Assembly: GCA_022747635.1 (NCBI GenBank)
Contig: JAKTNV010000024.1
Location: 7,779,303-7,843,302, forward strand
Source: Hetaerina americana
Taxonomy: Eukaryota; Arthropoda; Insecta; Odonata; Calopterygidae
Reading direction: 5' to 3'
DNA length: 64,000 nt
Shown here: positions 24,986-38,080 of the stretch, piece after piece
Layout: each line of letters opens with the position of its first letter
How positions within the stretch are numbered: position 1 is the first letter of the stretch
The notes under the pieces: generated by a model
The model's input: only the letters and a program-made list of their open reading frames with translations
Told to the model about the DNA's origin: nothing
Database searches by the model: none
Position numbers and translations under genes: made by a program

Positions 24986-26819
24986 TTTTAATTTTATTTT
25001 GTTGATGTTTTGTTGTCTTTCATCAGTTCAGCCGAAACGTGGCCTGAAGCTGACGAGACTGACTTTTCCAAATAGGCATGAACTCCTCTGTAGACAATGC
25101 CCAGTTTCGGCTGGTGTTGACAAGCTTTGAAATTCTTTTTCTTTGATTGAACCACAAATTTGTATGCTCTCCAAGATATACCATGTTCTATCCGAATCGA
25201 TCGTTATTTTTGAAGTTGAGCGTTTTAATGTGTAATGTTATTGAATTTAAAGTTTTTTTTCTTTAAGAAATTTTATTTTATTGCGTGTTCAAAATTATAT
25301 ATGATCGCCATTTACAAAAACACCCTTATTGGTAACAGTACTAGATTAAGGTAATCCAATTTTTAAGTTTTCTCTTCAGATTGAAACAATTTTACTTGTT
25401 GACGTGTCTTCATCATCGCGCTAATGGTTTGGGGAAAGAGGGAAGAAGCGTATGAAAAAGCGTCAGCGTATGGAAAAATGACTTTCGAGGACGGATGAAT
25501 AACTCTCTGATATGACACGTCAGAATTTTACATGGCGCTGCGGAAATCGGATTTCGGAGTAACGCGTAGTGCCTCTGTCTGTTTGTTTTTCTCGTCCATT
25601 TGCGGTTTAAATTTTCGTGCATCCGCTCTTATCAATACTTCCGCCAAATTTCGTGGGACGTGTAATCGACAGATTTTCCATTATGAAGTCTCGAGCCCTG
25701 TAAGTGAGTTTTATCCTCTCTGCAAATCGCAATGTGTATGTAAGTAGAGACTCCAATGAAACATGTTAATTCGTTTGTCGTTGAACGAGGCGTTCTGATG
25801 ATTTTTTGTCAGATAAACGGCACTCAGCTTTAACTTATTACCCCGGGTCGTGTTTGACGATAACTGATATTCTACTTGTAATTTTAGCAGTTATAATAAG
25901 AAAAACTGTCGCAATATAGTGACAAAACCTCTTACTCCCGCAAATTATACGAGTATACGTAATTTTACAAGTGAGTTTATTTTTTAAGTCAATTATGAAG
26001 TTCCCTACTCCTCGTGCATGACTTGTGCAGTTATGCTATGCTATACTATGCTATGTGTTGAAACCGAATATATGGAAAGATAGGATACTTTTTTTTTACG
26101 CCTTCCAATTATTTCCTTTAATGGAACCCTCCATTAGGCTGGTTTTTTATTTGAATCCGGATCGTGGGGTTTAAAATCTTTTGATTTTCGTGAAATGAAA
26201 CAAATGTTTGCCCAAATCGTAATATTTCTCGTAATGTTTGGGTTCTTTAAAAATGCTGGATATCTCGACAGAAAAGTTTGCTTTTTATGTTGTCTTACAC
26301 TTTTTTTGGGAAGTAATTTCCTCGCATGTCGAAAAGCGAAGGTTTACGCAGAGTGATTTGCAAAATCTTTGTATATTCATCCCAGTATGTTATCTAGTTC
26401 AGAGTTGTCTAAAATGTGTGGATAATTATGTTCATAGTACAGTGTACCTGTATATGTAGTCGTGTCCATCCATGTGCTATAGGATCATCAACTTTTTAAC
26501 GTGAAAAATGCTTAGAATCAATGAATGTACCATGGGTATTCATAATTTTACAGAATTAAGGCCTATTTTCCTGATGTTTATTTACGTGTCTGTTTTCAGT
26601 CTGTCTCGCGTTTTAACGATATCATTGAAACATTCATGTGTGCAAATTCGTTTCGTTCTTATGCTGACACATTCAAAGCGAAGTCTTTTGATGGTGCATA
26701 CCTTTTCGGCTCCGTAGAGGAGAAAAACTTTCTCTCTTTGTTCACATTCTTGTGCTTTCCCCTCTCAATCCTCTTGGCCAACCAAAGTTCCCGGACGTTT
26801 CCCGGTATTTGGCCACTCA
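24986..26819 (+). other. Intron 3, 25.0-26.8 kb: nothing recognised
   Basis: No gene is seen. A short (GCTAT)n-like run lies at about 26034-26056. Confidence 0.5.
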
Positions 26820-27310
26820 GATTCTCCCCATCGGAGCAATAGAGAAAGAAGAGGGTAACTCAGGCGCAGAGTCCCCTTCCTTCTGTGGAGTGATTCGTGA
26901 TCCGCCGTGAGAGAGAAATATATATGTGGTGGAGAAGGAAAAACTCCTTCGATAACTCTTCCAGATCAACCGGGTGGCCCTCGCTCTCCTCCCCGTTTGT
27001 GCCGCGCACAAACACATGGGCACTGGGCGTAAAATATTCAAGCGACCGCGGCGGATCGACGTTAATGCCCTCGCGGGGCCAGCGATTTTTTCCCTTCTCT
27101 CTCCGCTCTTTTTCTCCACCATTTCATTCGTCGCACCGCTCGCTGCCCTCCTGCCCCAAACCGGTGTTGGCTCCTGCGGCCGGCTTTTACGAGGCAGGCG
27201 TTGCGATGGCGGCCTTCCTGGACACCTATCGCTCACGTTGGAAGCTGGCTTTATCCGACCGCGGCAGATAATTGATGATCATCCGTGGTAGTAAACTGTC
27301 TTCGGTCACC
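26820..27310 (+). other. CpG-rich island
   Basis: Dense CpG, for example CGACCGCGGCGGATCGACG near 27041. Overlapping frames of 105-139 codons on both strands reflect few stops and resemble no protein. Candidate regulatory island or cryptic promoter. Confidence 0.45.
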
Positions 27311-28530
27311 GTCTCCGCACTCGCCTCCTAGCCTACCCAACGCTTTACCCTAGGGCGTCGGAGTAATGGTGGCAGGTGTGTTGAAATGTAACCTGGTATA
27401 ATGTTATGTTTTCGGGAACGTGACAATTTGTTCGTTAAAATTTCTAGCTACATCTTCGCCCAAGTTTTCATGGCGACCTTCATATAAGTATGGGAGTAGT
27501 TTTTGCATTAGGATAGTAATATTTGCGCTTATAGATGTGAAATTTTTATTTTTTGTTATTCAGCCAGTTACGAGCATTAAAGAAGATACTATCAATTATT
27601 TCCGTGTAGGCAGTTCGGTTTGCGGAACATAATTGTGGTAATTTTCAACCCTGTTAGTTGTATGCATGTATCGAGAAAATTAAGTTGTCATCGCCCAAGC
27701 GTTTGATAAAAGATTTTTATTTTACTCCCAAGCAGTTGCTAGGCTTTTTTTCCTAGTGTTACGTGATTCTAAAAGTAAAAAGATAAAACTAGGTACCAAT
27801 CTGTGCAGCGAGGTTGACTTTTCCTATAAGTCTGTCAGGTTTGTGTGTTGGTTTTGTGTGCTAAAAAAATGATAAAATTGATGGCATCTTTATTTTAGAA
27901 AATGATATTTTTTTGTCGTTGAACGATAATGATAGACGATAATTGGAAGCTTACAATGCAGTAACATTGCAGTGCAGAAGAATGGTAACCCTTGCTCGAA
28001 AATCTGCCTTTAACTCGCAGCGGTTTGTATGATATCATTAAACTTATTTTGCGCAGTCCATAGTCATGGAATAGGAATTATGTACTTGATCATCCTAAAA
28101 GAGTTCCTATTGAAGTGAGGCCACAAACATAACCGTAATGACTTCAATGCTCATTCACATTGTATTGGACCGTTGCCCTTATCTTGCAAAAATTGGAAGT
28201 ACCGAATCCGGCTGAACGAGGCCCCTGGGATACGAATTGCGTCCCTCGTGTGGTTTGCGAATGTCGGTAAAAAGGCATCGCCATCGCCCTTTGATGAAAT
28301 ACTCGCCGAAGAATCTCTTTTATCCTGCTCAATCTTTTTAATTCAAAACAAATCATCGATTTTCAGTATTTTGCCGTGTATTAATCTTTTGGCGCTTGAA
28401 AGCTTGTAGGCATCATTCATCTGCGTGTGTGCTTAGCCATTGAATGCTGTCGAATGTCGAAGGCTTATTACTCGTATATAATTTGATAGAGCAAGACGGG
28501 ATAAGAAATGCAGTGTTCAACTGACCTCAA
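27311..28530 (+). other. Intron 3, 27.3-28.5 kb: nothing recognised
   Basis: Ordinary intronic DNA; no element identified. Confidence 0.5.
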
Positions 28531-29480
28531 TCCCTCCGCACCGCCGCGATAATGCCCCCGAGGGATTGTTTTCTTATCTCTCTCCATCCAAAGATCACCG
28601 TGTAGTTATTTTCGAGGATTATCTAAAGCCTTTTCTTTCATCGTGCCGATGACGAGGCTGGCGTAGAGTAGGAAAACCACCCGTTCTGTTTCAGGGCGCT
28701 GGGGAGAACTGTTGCTTTTTGTCTGGATGGGTGGCGACAAACACTCTCCAAATCTTGTTCCCTCCGATCTTCCTTCCCATTTTGGAGTTTGGGGCCGTGA
28801 TCAACTCCCTCAAAACAAAACCATCCAGCCTTACTCCCCTTAGCTCTCTACCCTCTCCCCTACCTCTCGGCCCTAAAATCTTTTCTTTCGAGGCGGAAGA
28901 TGAAAGTGGAATGCGATCCTGTGGAGAGGGAGGTGAGAATGACATGGACTTTAACCCTCCAGGAAAGGACGAGTGAGAGGAGAATGTGTGTGTGTGTAAG
29001 GGCGGGAGGATTCCCGACGTGTTGAATCCTCGTCCCTCTTGCCTCTCCTGCTCCCCATTCCCCACCCACACCCTCGCACACTCTATCACTTAACCCTCTG
29101 AAAACCCTTGTCTCGGGTCTTCCTCCCTTCTCTCCTTCACTTGCCGTCTCTCTCTCCGTTCGCCGTCTTGAGTATCCCACCTTCTATATCGGGGGAGTCT
29201 GCCGCGTCATGGGGATATTACTTATTCCTACCACCCAGTCCAGGTCCTCGTTAACCAACTTGAAATACTCCACTTTTATCTGTCTCCGTATCCGTCAGTT
29301 CTCTCCGTAAGTTTTCCTTTCCTGCCTTCAGTTTTCGTCCCCATCCTTCAGTGTTTCTCCCAGTGTTCTCTGCCTTCTCACTATTCGTCCCTCCCCTCAT
29401 CCATCTCCGAGGTGACCTTCAACCTCCTCCTCGTTCTCTGTCATCTCCCTCTCCGCGTTGCAGCGTTGAAATTGAATGGC
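28531..29480 (+). other. Polypyrimidine-rich islands
   Basis: The plus strand is strongly C/T-rich at about 28720-28880, 29020-29180 and 29280-29480, with a (GT)n run near 28985. Frames of 132 and 106 codons on the minus strand are purine-rich translations without recognisable domains. Confidence 0.5.
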
Positions 29481-32400
29481 ACGGGTTTTATCTGGTTTCG
29501 GATCCCACCGCCTTTCCCCTTGTCACATTGACGAGTGTTTAGGAAGTGTGCAAGATATAGCTTAGGTAGAGGAGAGATTTGGACATAGTCAAATTATCAT
29601 CCCCTTTAGGTGAAGACGGTTGGTGGGCTGTGGAGAGATGAACTCATGGTTCTCAAGTTTCGTGGAGGAGGACACAGTCGTAGTTATTTTCTTAGTTTTC
29701 CGATTGTTGTTTGGACCTTCGTTCTCTTAATTTATTCTCCCTGTACGCTCGTGACTTTTCGAATGTAGTCCTATCGAATTTTGGCGAAACGCTCTGCCTG
29801 CAATGATTAGTAAATAATAGTTTTTCGTTAGACATAATTTTCTGTTTATATTAAACGGGGTTAAAATGTGTTCTCTCTTCCAACCGGAGAGCAATTGAGT
29901 AGAAGAAGAGTAGACGAGCGGATATTAGTCGTGGGACACAATATCTTTATAGTGTGAAACAGTACCCTTGGGTTTAAATTTTGTTTCAATTATCGAAATT
30001 TGAGACACTTTTTCTCCCTCGCAAATTCCATAGCTTTGGTTATAGACTGCACTAAGCTTCTTTTTCATGTGAAGTGTCTGGAATGTCATCATTATTTGGC
30101 TAAGTTTTTAATTAGACTGAGCGACGAATAATTGTTTTTTTCTGGATAGTTTTACGGAGGTTTGTCAAGATTCGGCAGAATGGTCTGTTAGTTGTAAATT
30201 CATTTCTGATTTACTCGTCAACCGGTAGGAAGTTGTTTGTAAAGATATCAATGTTATTTGTCCCTCTGTTATCAATACCTTTTCTTCAGACTCATTACGG
30301 CCGTAATCGGGTTTTCGTAATCCCTGTCGTTGGTAAATGACTACTCTAAATTACATAATTTATCGAGGAATTTCTCCTTCCAAAATCCTGGAATGTAGTA
30401 ATTTCTGTTGATATTTCATCCGTATCATTTTTAACGCTGTAACTTAGGATTTTCATTGTTTGGTTTACAATTTTGCTTGCTTATAATTCGAGAGGAAAGG
30501 CTTGAGTCATCCATCGAAAAAAATCGTGATAATGATGAGTTACGCCAGGTAAGTTCAGTCGCGTTCTGATGCAATTTTGCGGTGCTCCTGGGTGCACTCG
30601 TTTGAGTTCCTATATGGATAAGCGTAAAAGTTCCCTTTGCCACTCAACCAATCTGTTAACCGTGTCTTGAACGTTTCGTTATCAGTTATGACATAAAAAT
30701 GAATTCTCTTCCTTCGTCCCCGTCCTTCTTTCCTTTCCCCCAAAGGAAATCTGTGAGCAGTCTTAGTAATTGCCCTACAGAATTTCCCCGTTCTGAGTCT
30801 TAAATTCCATAATCGTGCTATTAATAGAATCGTTCGTATCCTTAGCTCTGGTATCTCTTTCCTTCCAAAACTTACTCCATATGCCTTTTCAAACGCAATT
30901 GTCTTTCCTAGAAAAACATTAAGATGAACCAAGTGGCAGAAAAAGTCGGTTATTAATCACTGTCATTTTAATTGTAATCCATTCTACCCATTATCCAGTG
31001 AGTTCTTCTAATGTGCCTTCCAGTCGTTTTCATTTATTCAGAGTTGATAATCATCTAGACTTCGTGTAGATATAATTGAATAATTGCTTATTTACGGCGA
31101 ACTTTTAAATGTCCTGGAATATGGACGAATATAAGAAGAAGAGATCTTAAAGAGAGCGGAGGAAACTAAGCATTGCTTGCGAAAGAATGGATGGGTTCAG
31201 TCTACCGAATAGACTTGAAGAACTGCCCACTTACAATTGGAATAATTCCCAAATAGGTTTTGCTTCGTCCTTTCATTGCCTCTATCATAAATTCATCGTA
31301 ATTTTAAGTTCGTTTCTATCGAATTTTTCCGAGAATACTGGGTTAGAACCTTACGAGCACAGTCAGCTCTGGACTGCGAGTCCAGCCGCCGTAGTCAAAT
31401 CAGTTGTCGCACAATTATTCTGGTGTGCAGAAGGGTGATTTCTTTTACCTAATGGCGTTTTGGAATAGATTTATTCGTTGAGGGTTCTAATGATTGACTG
31501 TGAGAGGCTGCTAAAAGTGGTAGTTATCTTAATTTGCACTAAGAAAAAAGTTACGACAGAAGTTCGGTTATAGTGATTAGCGTGGGGTAGAATGACTTAT
31601 GTATGGGGGAATGAATGGGAATACTTATCCCCTCCCACAACCCTGGTCTTGATTTTGCATTTTTTAAAGATCAAGAAGAATATAGTGTCATTGATTTTTA
31701 ATAATTAAGACTAAGGTGATTAGCCAGAAGTGAATGGCAACCAGGAGCCAATCCGTTGTGAAAATTTTGCAACCAAATAAGTGTAATTCAGATGTATTAC
31801 CTGCATCCGTAATAATTTATTGGGCAGTGTACATTTCGTTTTCAATGAAATGGTAAAAAGACGCAATCGATATTACTTAACATTAGTTATTTCCTTGGAA
31901 AAATAGGAGATACATTTCTTGAGATCAATTTCCCCTAGGAAAATTGTATCATTTGTCGTCATCGACAAGGTTCACAACTGCCGCGGTCCTATTCTTTCCA
32001 CAGTTGTCCTAAATCATTTTCAGTATTTTTTAAATTAAAAAAGGGACCTCCTCTTCGAAAGATAGGTATAGTTTATCCGCTATTTTTATTCGACTGTACG
32101 ATTATCTGGAGTTCATGAGACCCTTATGATTTGCTATCCCTTCTAGCCAATGGAATAATGCTTGTTCTCATCATTGTCAAATATTTAGTGAAGGTTCACG
32201 CCAGTTATAAGCGTTTCCGAGCAAAATTTATTCATCTTCAAGCTTAATTGTATATAATGTACTCCATCCCTCCCTCAAATAAGCCCAGTGATGAGTCTTC
32301 GAGATGATTGAATAAATAGTCCCCTCGCGTCTTACACTACCAATAGGTGTGACTGTTATTGAGGGGGACGTCTCGTTCGCGCAAAATTCTCCTCACAGTA

Positions 32401-32600
32401 AACGAGTGCCCTCCGTGAGGAGGGATAACTATTAGTATTCCTGCCAGAACTTTGTTTTATTACCTTTTAATGTTTGCTTGGGTAGCGGAATGGTACCTTC
32501 TATCCTAACATTACACGCTTATTTTCGCCCATCTGTGGATTCTACCTCAATTCCAGGGATGTAGTTTCGAAAATTATCATATTACATTCCCATTAGATTA
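29481..32600 (+). other. Intron 3, 29.5-32.6 kb: nothing recognised
   Basis: Moderately AT-rich. No gene, SINE or LINE was recognised. The 125-codon minus-strand frame at 30555-30932 resembles no family. Confidence 0.5.
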
Positions 32601-34660
32601 AAGTTAATGTCGAGCCGTCGTAGAGAATGTGGCGGATCGTTTGTCGAGGTAATTCGCCGCTTTAGGCTCTGCGGGTTGACTAGAGCGAGGAATGGAAGGT
32701 TGAGGGAAATCTTCCACCATCATAATCCTTAAGTTGAAGGAAACTCACACAAAAGTGGCTCTCTTTTTCGTCTCTCATCTGACAACTGTGCTCCTGAAAC
32801 GCATCCGAGCGGGTAACCATCAAACAGTGTCCTACGGCGAACCCGAGGGCAAACCCGGGGCTAGGATATACCACGGATCACAACAAACGCCCCCTCTTCC
32901 CGGAGAAAGGGGCGTTTGTTGGAGGAGCATGAGCCCGGCGGAAGAAGTGGACGAGACTGGCGGACGCGTTTCAAGCCGCCCCGCGCGGCAACCGAAGCTG
33001 TTATCATTCACCCATTCAGTCCCTATTACGAAGAGTGTCTGGAGAATCGGACGAAGGACGACGATGTGGAGGTGGTTTATTTTGGTGCAGGGGAAGCGGG
33101 TCAAGGCATGCCGGGTTGTGTCGGTGCTTGTCGTCGGGATGAGAGGGAGAGAGAGAGATGGAGGAGAGAGAGATAGGTTGGAGGAGAGAGGGCGTAGGAG
33201 GAAGTGAGGTTTTCGCTCGTGCGTTATTGATCTGGAGCGACGAGGCGGGAGATGGCCACTTGCTGCTGGTGCTACTGCTCTGCTGCCGCTGCCGCCGACG
33301 CTGCTCCTGGTTCCTCCTCTCTCCGTAACCTTCCCCCCTCTCCCCTTCAGACTCTTCCCTCCAACCCCCTCGCTCAGACCCACCCACGCCTCTCCTGGCG
33401 CTCCCCTCCACAACCCCCGCAACTCGCCGGAATCCTCTCTGCCCCCCATCCAGCCCTCTGGTCCTTGTTTCACCCCCTCCGCCAAAACTCTATCCCTTTC
33501 ACCCAATGGCGCCCCCTTTCAAACCCCCCCCCCGTGCGCCCGTGCCTTTGCAACGACTCTTGCCGCCCTTTCCCTCCCTCCTTCCGAACTCTCCACGACC
33601 CCTTCCTTCTCCCCCGCCGCTCCGCCTCCCTCTCTCTGGGTCATGCGGCTGCGGCTGGCTGGCTGGCTGCCCCTGCAGAAGACGACGATTTTTCGGCCTC
33701 CCATTGCTGCCGACGCCGCCGTTCCTCCAGCTACCCTCCTCCTCACCCGCCCTATAATAACCTCGGCCTCGCTCCCCCCACCACTCTTCGCGCAACCCCT
33801 CCCCTCGGCCCTCATATCCTCCTCCTTCCTTAATGGCTCTCCGTGTCGCCGTCGCCGCTCCCTGCTCCCCGCGCGTGCGTCTTCTCCCTCTCCACCTTTT
33901 GTCTCTTGCACCTCGCCTCACGACTCTCTCGGCCCACCCCCTCCTTTTGTTTCGGGCCGCTTGCGCGACGAGTGGTTCTCCTCCACGCCTTATGGCGTGG
34001 AGAAGACCCGCCTCCTATTCCTCTCGTCCCCTGCGGACCGCATCACCAGTGGCCCTACGCACTTTCGTCGTCATCCTTCCGTTGCTGCTCCTCCTGCCGC
34101 CATTCCTTTCGTCCCCGTCCCTCGCAGGCACTCTCCACCAACCCTACTACTCCCTTAATTTTCGTATCCTCTACCATTCTTATCGAGTGCTACCCCATCT
34201 CCCTTCCTTCTACCCCCCTCTCACCCGACGGTCGTAAATTTTTCCCTCGGGGAATGCACGGGGAATAGTTTACGTTGGGGGATTGAGAGGCAAGGTTGGT
34301 TGGGTGGGTGGGTGGCTAAGGGAGGAAATGTGATCAAGGGAAGAGGCTCGAAGGATGCGCGAGTCGGATTGTGTCGGGGGAGCAAGTGGGGATGGAACAG
34401 CGAGGGGGGAATGGGCGGATTCCTCTGGGGGCATTACCCCCTCGCACCCCACCCTCTGATTCACCTCCCTAGAGATCTTTTCGCGCCCCCACACTCCCGG
34501 AGTTAACACGCGGGAATGCAACCGTCCTCATCCCGTTGTCGCAGTACTGTCGTCCTCGCCCCTTCCTCCCGGGGTTTACGCCTCGCGAGGGGGGATAAGA
34601 TTGGTGGATTGAGCATAATCATGCCTACGTCCCGTGGGAAGTACCGTTCGCTTCCTCCTC
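32601..34660 (+). other. Largest GC-rich CpG island, mostly polypyrimidine
   Basis: About 2 kb of GC-rich DNA: CpG-rich mixed sequence at 32630-33120, GA-rich at 33130-33210, strongly C/T-rich at 33290-34260, then G-rich at 34270-34420. Many overlapping open frames, up to 224 codons at 32832-33506 on the minus strand, occur on both strands and show no domain. A strong G-quadruplex motif lies at 34302-34322. The island may mark an intronic promoter or enhancer (inference). Confidence 0.55.
34302..34322 (+). promoter_or_regulatory. Canonical G-quadruplex motif
   Basis: Four GGG runs at 34302, 34306, 34310 and 34320 are separated by loops of 1, 1 and 7 bases. The G-rich strand is the syntaxin sense strand, so it would also be present in the pre-mRNA. 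Confidence 0.6.
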
Positions 34661-36654
34661 TATGTCGCCCATTCATCTATCGAAAAGTAGACTGTACTCA
34701 GGGTTATGGTGTGAATAATGACTATGTCATTTGTCTTTTAAACGTAGACCTGTTTTTAAAATCCTTATGGCGATAGGAAATATTTTTGGCGGCGACTAGT
34801 GTCTCACGTTTCGTTACTAGACTAATTCAGCAGTATTAAATTTATTGGGCGATAGGTCAACGAGGGTCGTCTTAGTGCGTCTCGATTTTATCTGTATTAC
34901 CATTGGATTAATTTCGATGTTCGATGTTTCGCCTCCCTAACCTAAAGACTTATGGCTAATAATGCATAAAAATCACGGGCTGTCGATTTTTGATGTTGTT
35001 CTAATTTCGTCAAAAGATCTCCAAACGCATCTTCGAAGTCCATCCCGCTTCAGAGAAAAAAATCTTTAACTCTATGAAATAAGGAATCGTGATTGTCTTG
35101 ATAGTATCTTCATAAGGTAATATATTTATATTTGAGAAAAGTATATACATGTGAGTCATGTAGGCAAGAGATGTGATAGAGAATTAAAACGATTGCGTTT
35201 GAATTTACAGTTTTAAAATGATATCGTAGGTGATCCACCGTACCAGTGGTTCTGCGTTGTCATGTGAATTTGTATTTTTAGCGAGATCTAGGTAGCATTC
35301 GAGTTTATTTTTTTCCGTCTTCATTCCCAGTTCCTATTTTACGCTTCTCACGTGATTTAACGCCTCTTTAATATGTGATGTCGCGATGTTCGGTAAACAT
35401 TGATCTCAATCGTCTGCATTAGACGATTGAGATCAATGTTTACCGAAAATGTTGCCTATGACGATAGTCTTTGTTTGTGTATGAATTATTATGAAATTAT
35501 TGATATTTTTGATAAAATCTTTGCTCTGCAACCTCCGACGCCCTAAGAAAAATGTAGGTGGTGGGAAATAATAGGCAGTCTGAGTGAAATCAATTGTGGT
35601 AGAAGGTGTGCACAGCTAAAGATGGAGTATCTGTGGTATGTATGTGATATGGGCCTTAAGGATATCTTGTGTCGTTTTATTCACGGATTTAGAGTTCAGA
35701 ATGCGTGTGGTCCCCGAGTACGTACATTGAAAACCCACCTTACCCGGTAGATAACGGGAAAAGACATCGTGATTTTTCGTGTAGCCTATCCATGATTCTC
35801 ACTTAAAAAGATGTTTCGTATTAAATCACATTTTTTCTCGTAGAAATATAGTCTCGGAAGATGAAACCTCAATTTTCCATTGGCTGTTCGTTCTCCGCCC
35901 CTCTGGATTCATAGAATGGTGCCCTCGCGAGGGCGGCGCACTTCTATCTAGGGGAAGACTGCCTACACGGGATGGATGCTCGCCTGAGCGGGCGATTTCT
36001 CACTTTCACCTTCGGCATTACCGCTCTACCCATTCCCCTGACGCTGCACTCCCGCGGGCGAATAAATATTTAGCGTCAGCGTTACGATTTTATTTCCGCG
36101 TTCGGCCCTCGCGATGCAATTTTAAACCATCCGTTTCCCTTGTGTACGACAAAGGTTAAAGGGGGTTGTTTCTGTGCGCCAGGCGCTCTCAAGCGACAGT
36201 CAACTACTCGCGCAACTTTTCCGAGTGATGAATGAGGTGCGATTAGCGAATTCCTGCGGGAGCCTGGCGTAAATAAGGAAGACGTCAAATTTGTGATGGA
36301 ATAGATATTGGTTTATCATTACTTCTCACTGTTTTAATTGGCATAGAATTGAATTCTGAAATTATTCGTAACCCTTGTTCTGTCGGTGGTAATTGGCGTG
36401 ATTTTCCTTCAGATGATAATGGTAATGTTCAATTTTCTTCCGTTGGTGGAGAGAATTCCTCTGGAGAATACATACGTACCATATCAATAAAGACCATCTG
36501 CCAAACCTTAAAATTATGGTAATTTCGGTGAAAGCTATTTAATAGGGGTAAATAGTTGAACTCTTAATTCGAGAAATCAATCTGGAAACCTGTTTGGTGA
36601 TAACTCCTAAGCTGCAACTCAGGGTACGTGAATTTGCGGAAGGGACATATTTTT
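34661..36654 (+). other. Intron 3, 34.7-36.7 kb
   Basis: No gene is seen. It contains the perfect hairpin at 35389-35447, a LINE-like terminal motif at about 35729-35755 (AAAACCCACCTTACCCGGTA), and a CpG-rich patch at 35890-36250. Confidence 0.5.
35389..35447. repeat. Perfect 27-bp inverted repeat with 5-nt loop
   Basis: Positions 35389-35415 are the exact reverse complement of 35421-35447, and the spacer is GCATT. The next outward position mismatches. A perfect palindrome this long is unstable, which suggests a recent origin. Confidence 0.95.
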
Positions 36655-38080
36655 AGTACCCTGCAAGCCACCGCTAAGGTGTGTGGCAGGGGTGAATACA
36701 CACCAGGCTAATTTTCACCTGAATATTTTTACCCCTACCGCGGTCGGACAATGTCATTCTGATCCCGGAGAAATCGGGATCCCGGTATCGTTCATGGAGA
36801 AAATGACATCTTAAATCTGTCTATTATACACTTAATCGCTGTAATTCTATTGGAATTATCTCGCCTACCGTAGTACGTACGATGGGGATAATAATAAATT
36901 TTCTGCATCATTGCTAAAGAGACATCCTTCCAAGATATGGAAGAATGTTTCTTTCGCAATGATGGAAGAGATTTAATCTGTAATTTACCCTTCGGTCCGT
37001 GAGTGATTCCCAATCTAGTGACTATAATATTTTGGATAAACTGCTAAGCTTATCATAACAACGTTTTACAAATCTAGCTCCTCTACGCTGCACGAGATCT
37101 TATTCAACCATCAATTTAGCTTCATGAGTATCGCATATACTAACAGCATATTCTAAAGGAGGTCTAAACAGCGAAAGAAAACATTTGTCTTTAACCTTTT
37201 CATATAATTACCCAGCACTCTTCGAATAAATACTAATTTTTTGTTAGCTTGCCCACATATTTTCCGTATATGTTTCACCCAAGAGAGGTCGTGAGTGAGG
37301 GTTTCGCCGAAGAATTTAATCGAGTCTACACATTCCATTTCGGTGTTCCCGATGTAGTAAGCGTTAGGGAAGAAATTGCTCTTTTCACAAAAATTCATCA
37401 CTACGAAATTTTTAAAGTTTAATTCTAATTGCCAAGTTTCGCACCAGTTTTGGATAGCATTTAGGCCATCCAAAAAAGCTGCTGTGTCCTCAGGATCGTG
37501 GATATTACGATAAACCACTGCATCATCGGCAAATAAACGTATCTTACTAGTGACTACGGAGTCAATGTCGTTTACGTTAAGTAAATAAAATAGGTCCGAT
37601 GACACTTCCCTGGAGAACACCGGAAGTGACTGCTACTGCACTGAGGTAACTCCATCTATGACTACTCTTTGTACCCGACCATTCAGAAAGACGAATCCAA
37701 CCCAGGATATTTTTATCTATGCCATATGCTTCTAGCTTTGTTATTAGTTTACCATGATGCACTTAGTTGAAAGCTTTCTTAAAATCTATAAAAACTGGAT
37801 CCACTGGAGGAACAATGCTCTCTATCGAATATAGAATATCATGGGCAAACAGCGCGAGTTGTCTCGAAGGATCAACCTTTTCGGAAACAGTGCTGATTTT
37901 TCAACGGTTACCCTTAACAATCTAGGTGTCTCACGATCGAACTAGCGACTATATGTTCTATGACCTTGTATAAAACTTAATTTGATGGGCTCAGATATTT
38001 CAGCGTATCAGGCGCTAGATAGGCTTCCAAGCTATTCGGGACGCTTTTTTACCACAAACATAGACCCTTTTGGGATTTGT
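36655..38080 (-). pseudogene. Jockey-like LINE reverse transcriptase, 5'-truncated and broken
   Basis: This is the longest copy of the family. On the minus strand the order is: VIEHIVASSIVRHLD (near 37950), HDILYSIESIVPPVDPVFID and FKKAFN followed by a stop, then ITKLEAYGIDKNILGWIR and VTSGVLQGSVIGPILF, a frameshift near 37590, then NDIDSVVTSKIRLFADDAVV with the catalytic FADD at 37522-37533, then the ENWCETW-like thumb region and LTHDLSWVKHI. The C-terminal block (MMQKIYYYPHRTYYGRRDN) and 3' UTR follow down to about 36655. Several stops and frameshifts show that it is inactive. No endonuclease domain is present. Confidence 0.88.

Noticed and set aside
26034..26056. GCTATGCTATACTATGCTAT repeat as a functional array
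   Set aside because: Only four to five imperfect units; an ordinary microsatellite.
32832..33506. 224-codon open frame on the minus strand, and several 130-190-codon frames overlapping it on both strands
   Set aside because: They lie in a GC-rich, low-complexity island, overlap in all registers, are rich in Pro/Ser/Arg/Gly and show no domain or codon signature. Low stop density explains them.
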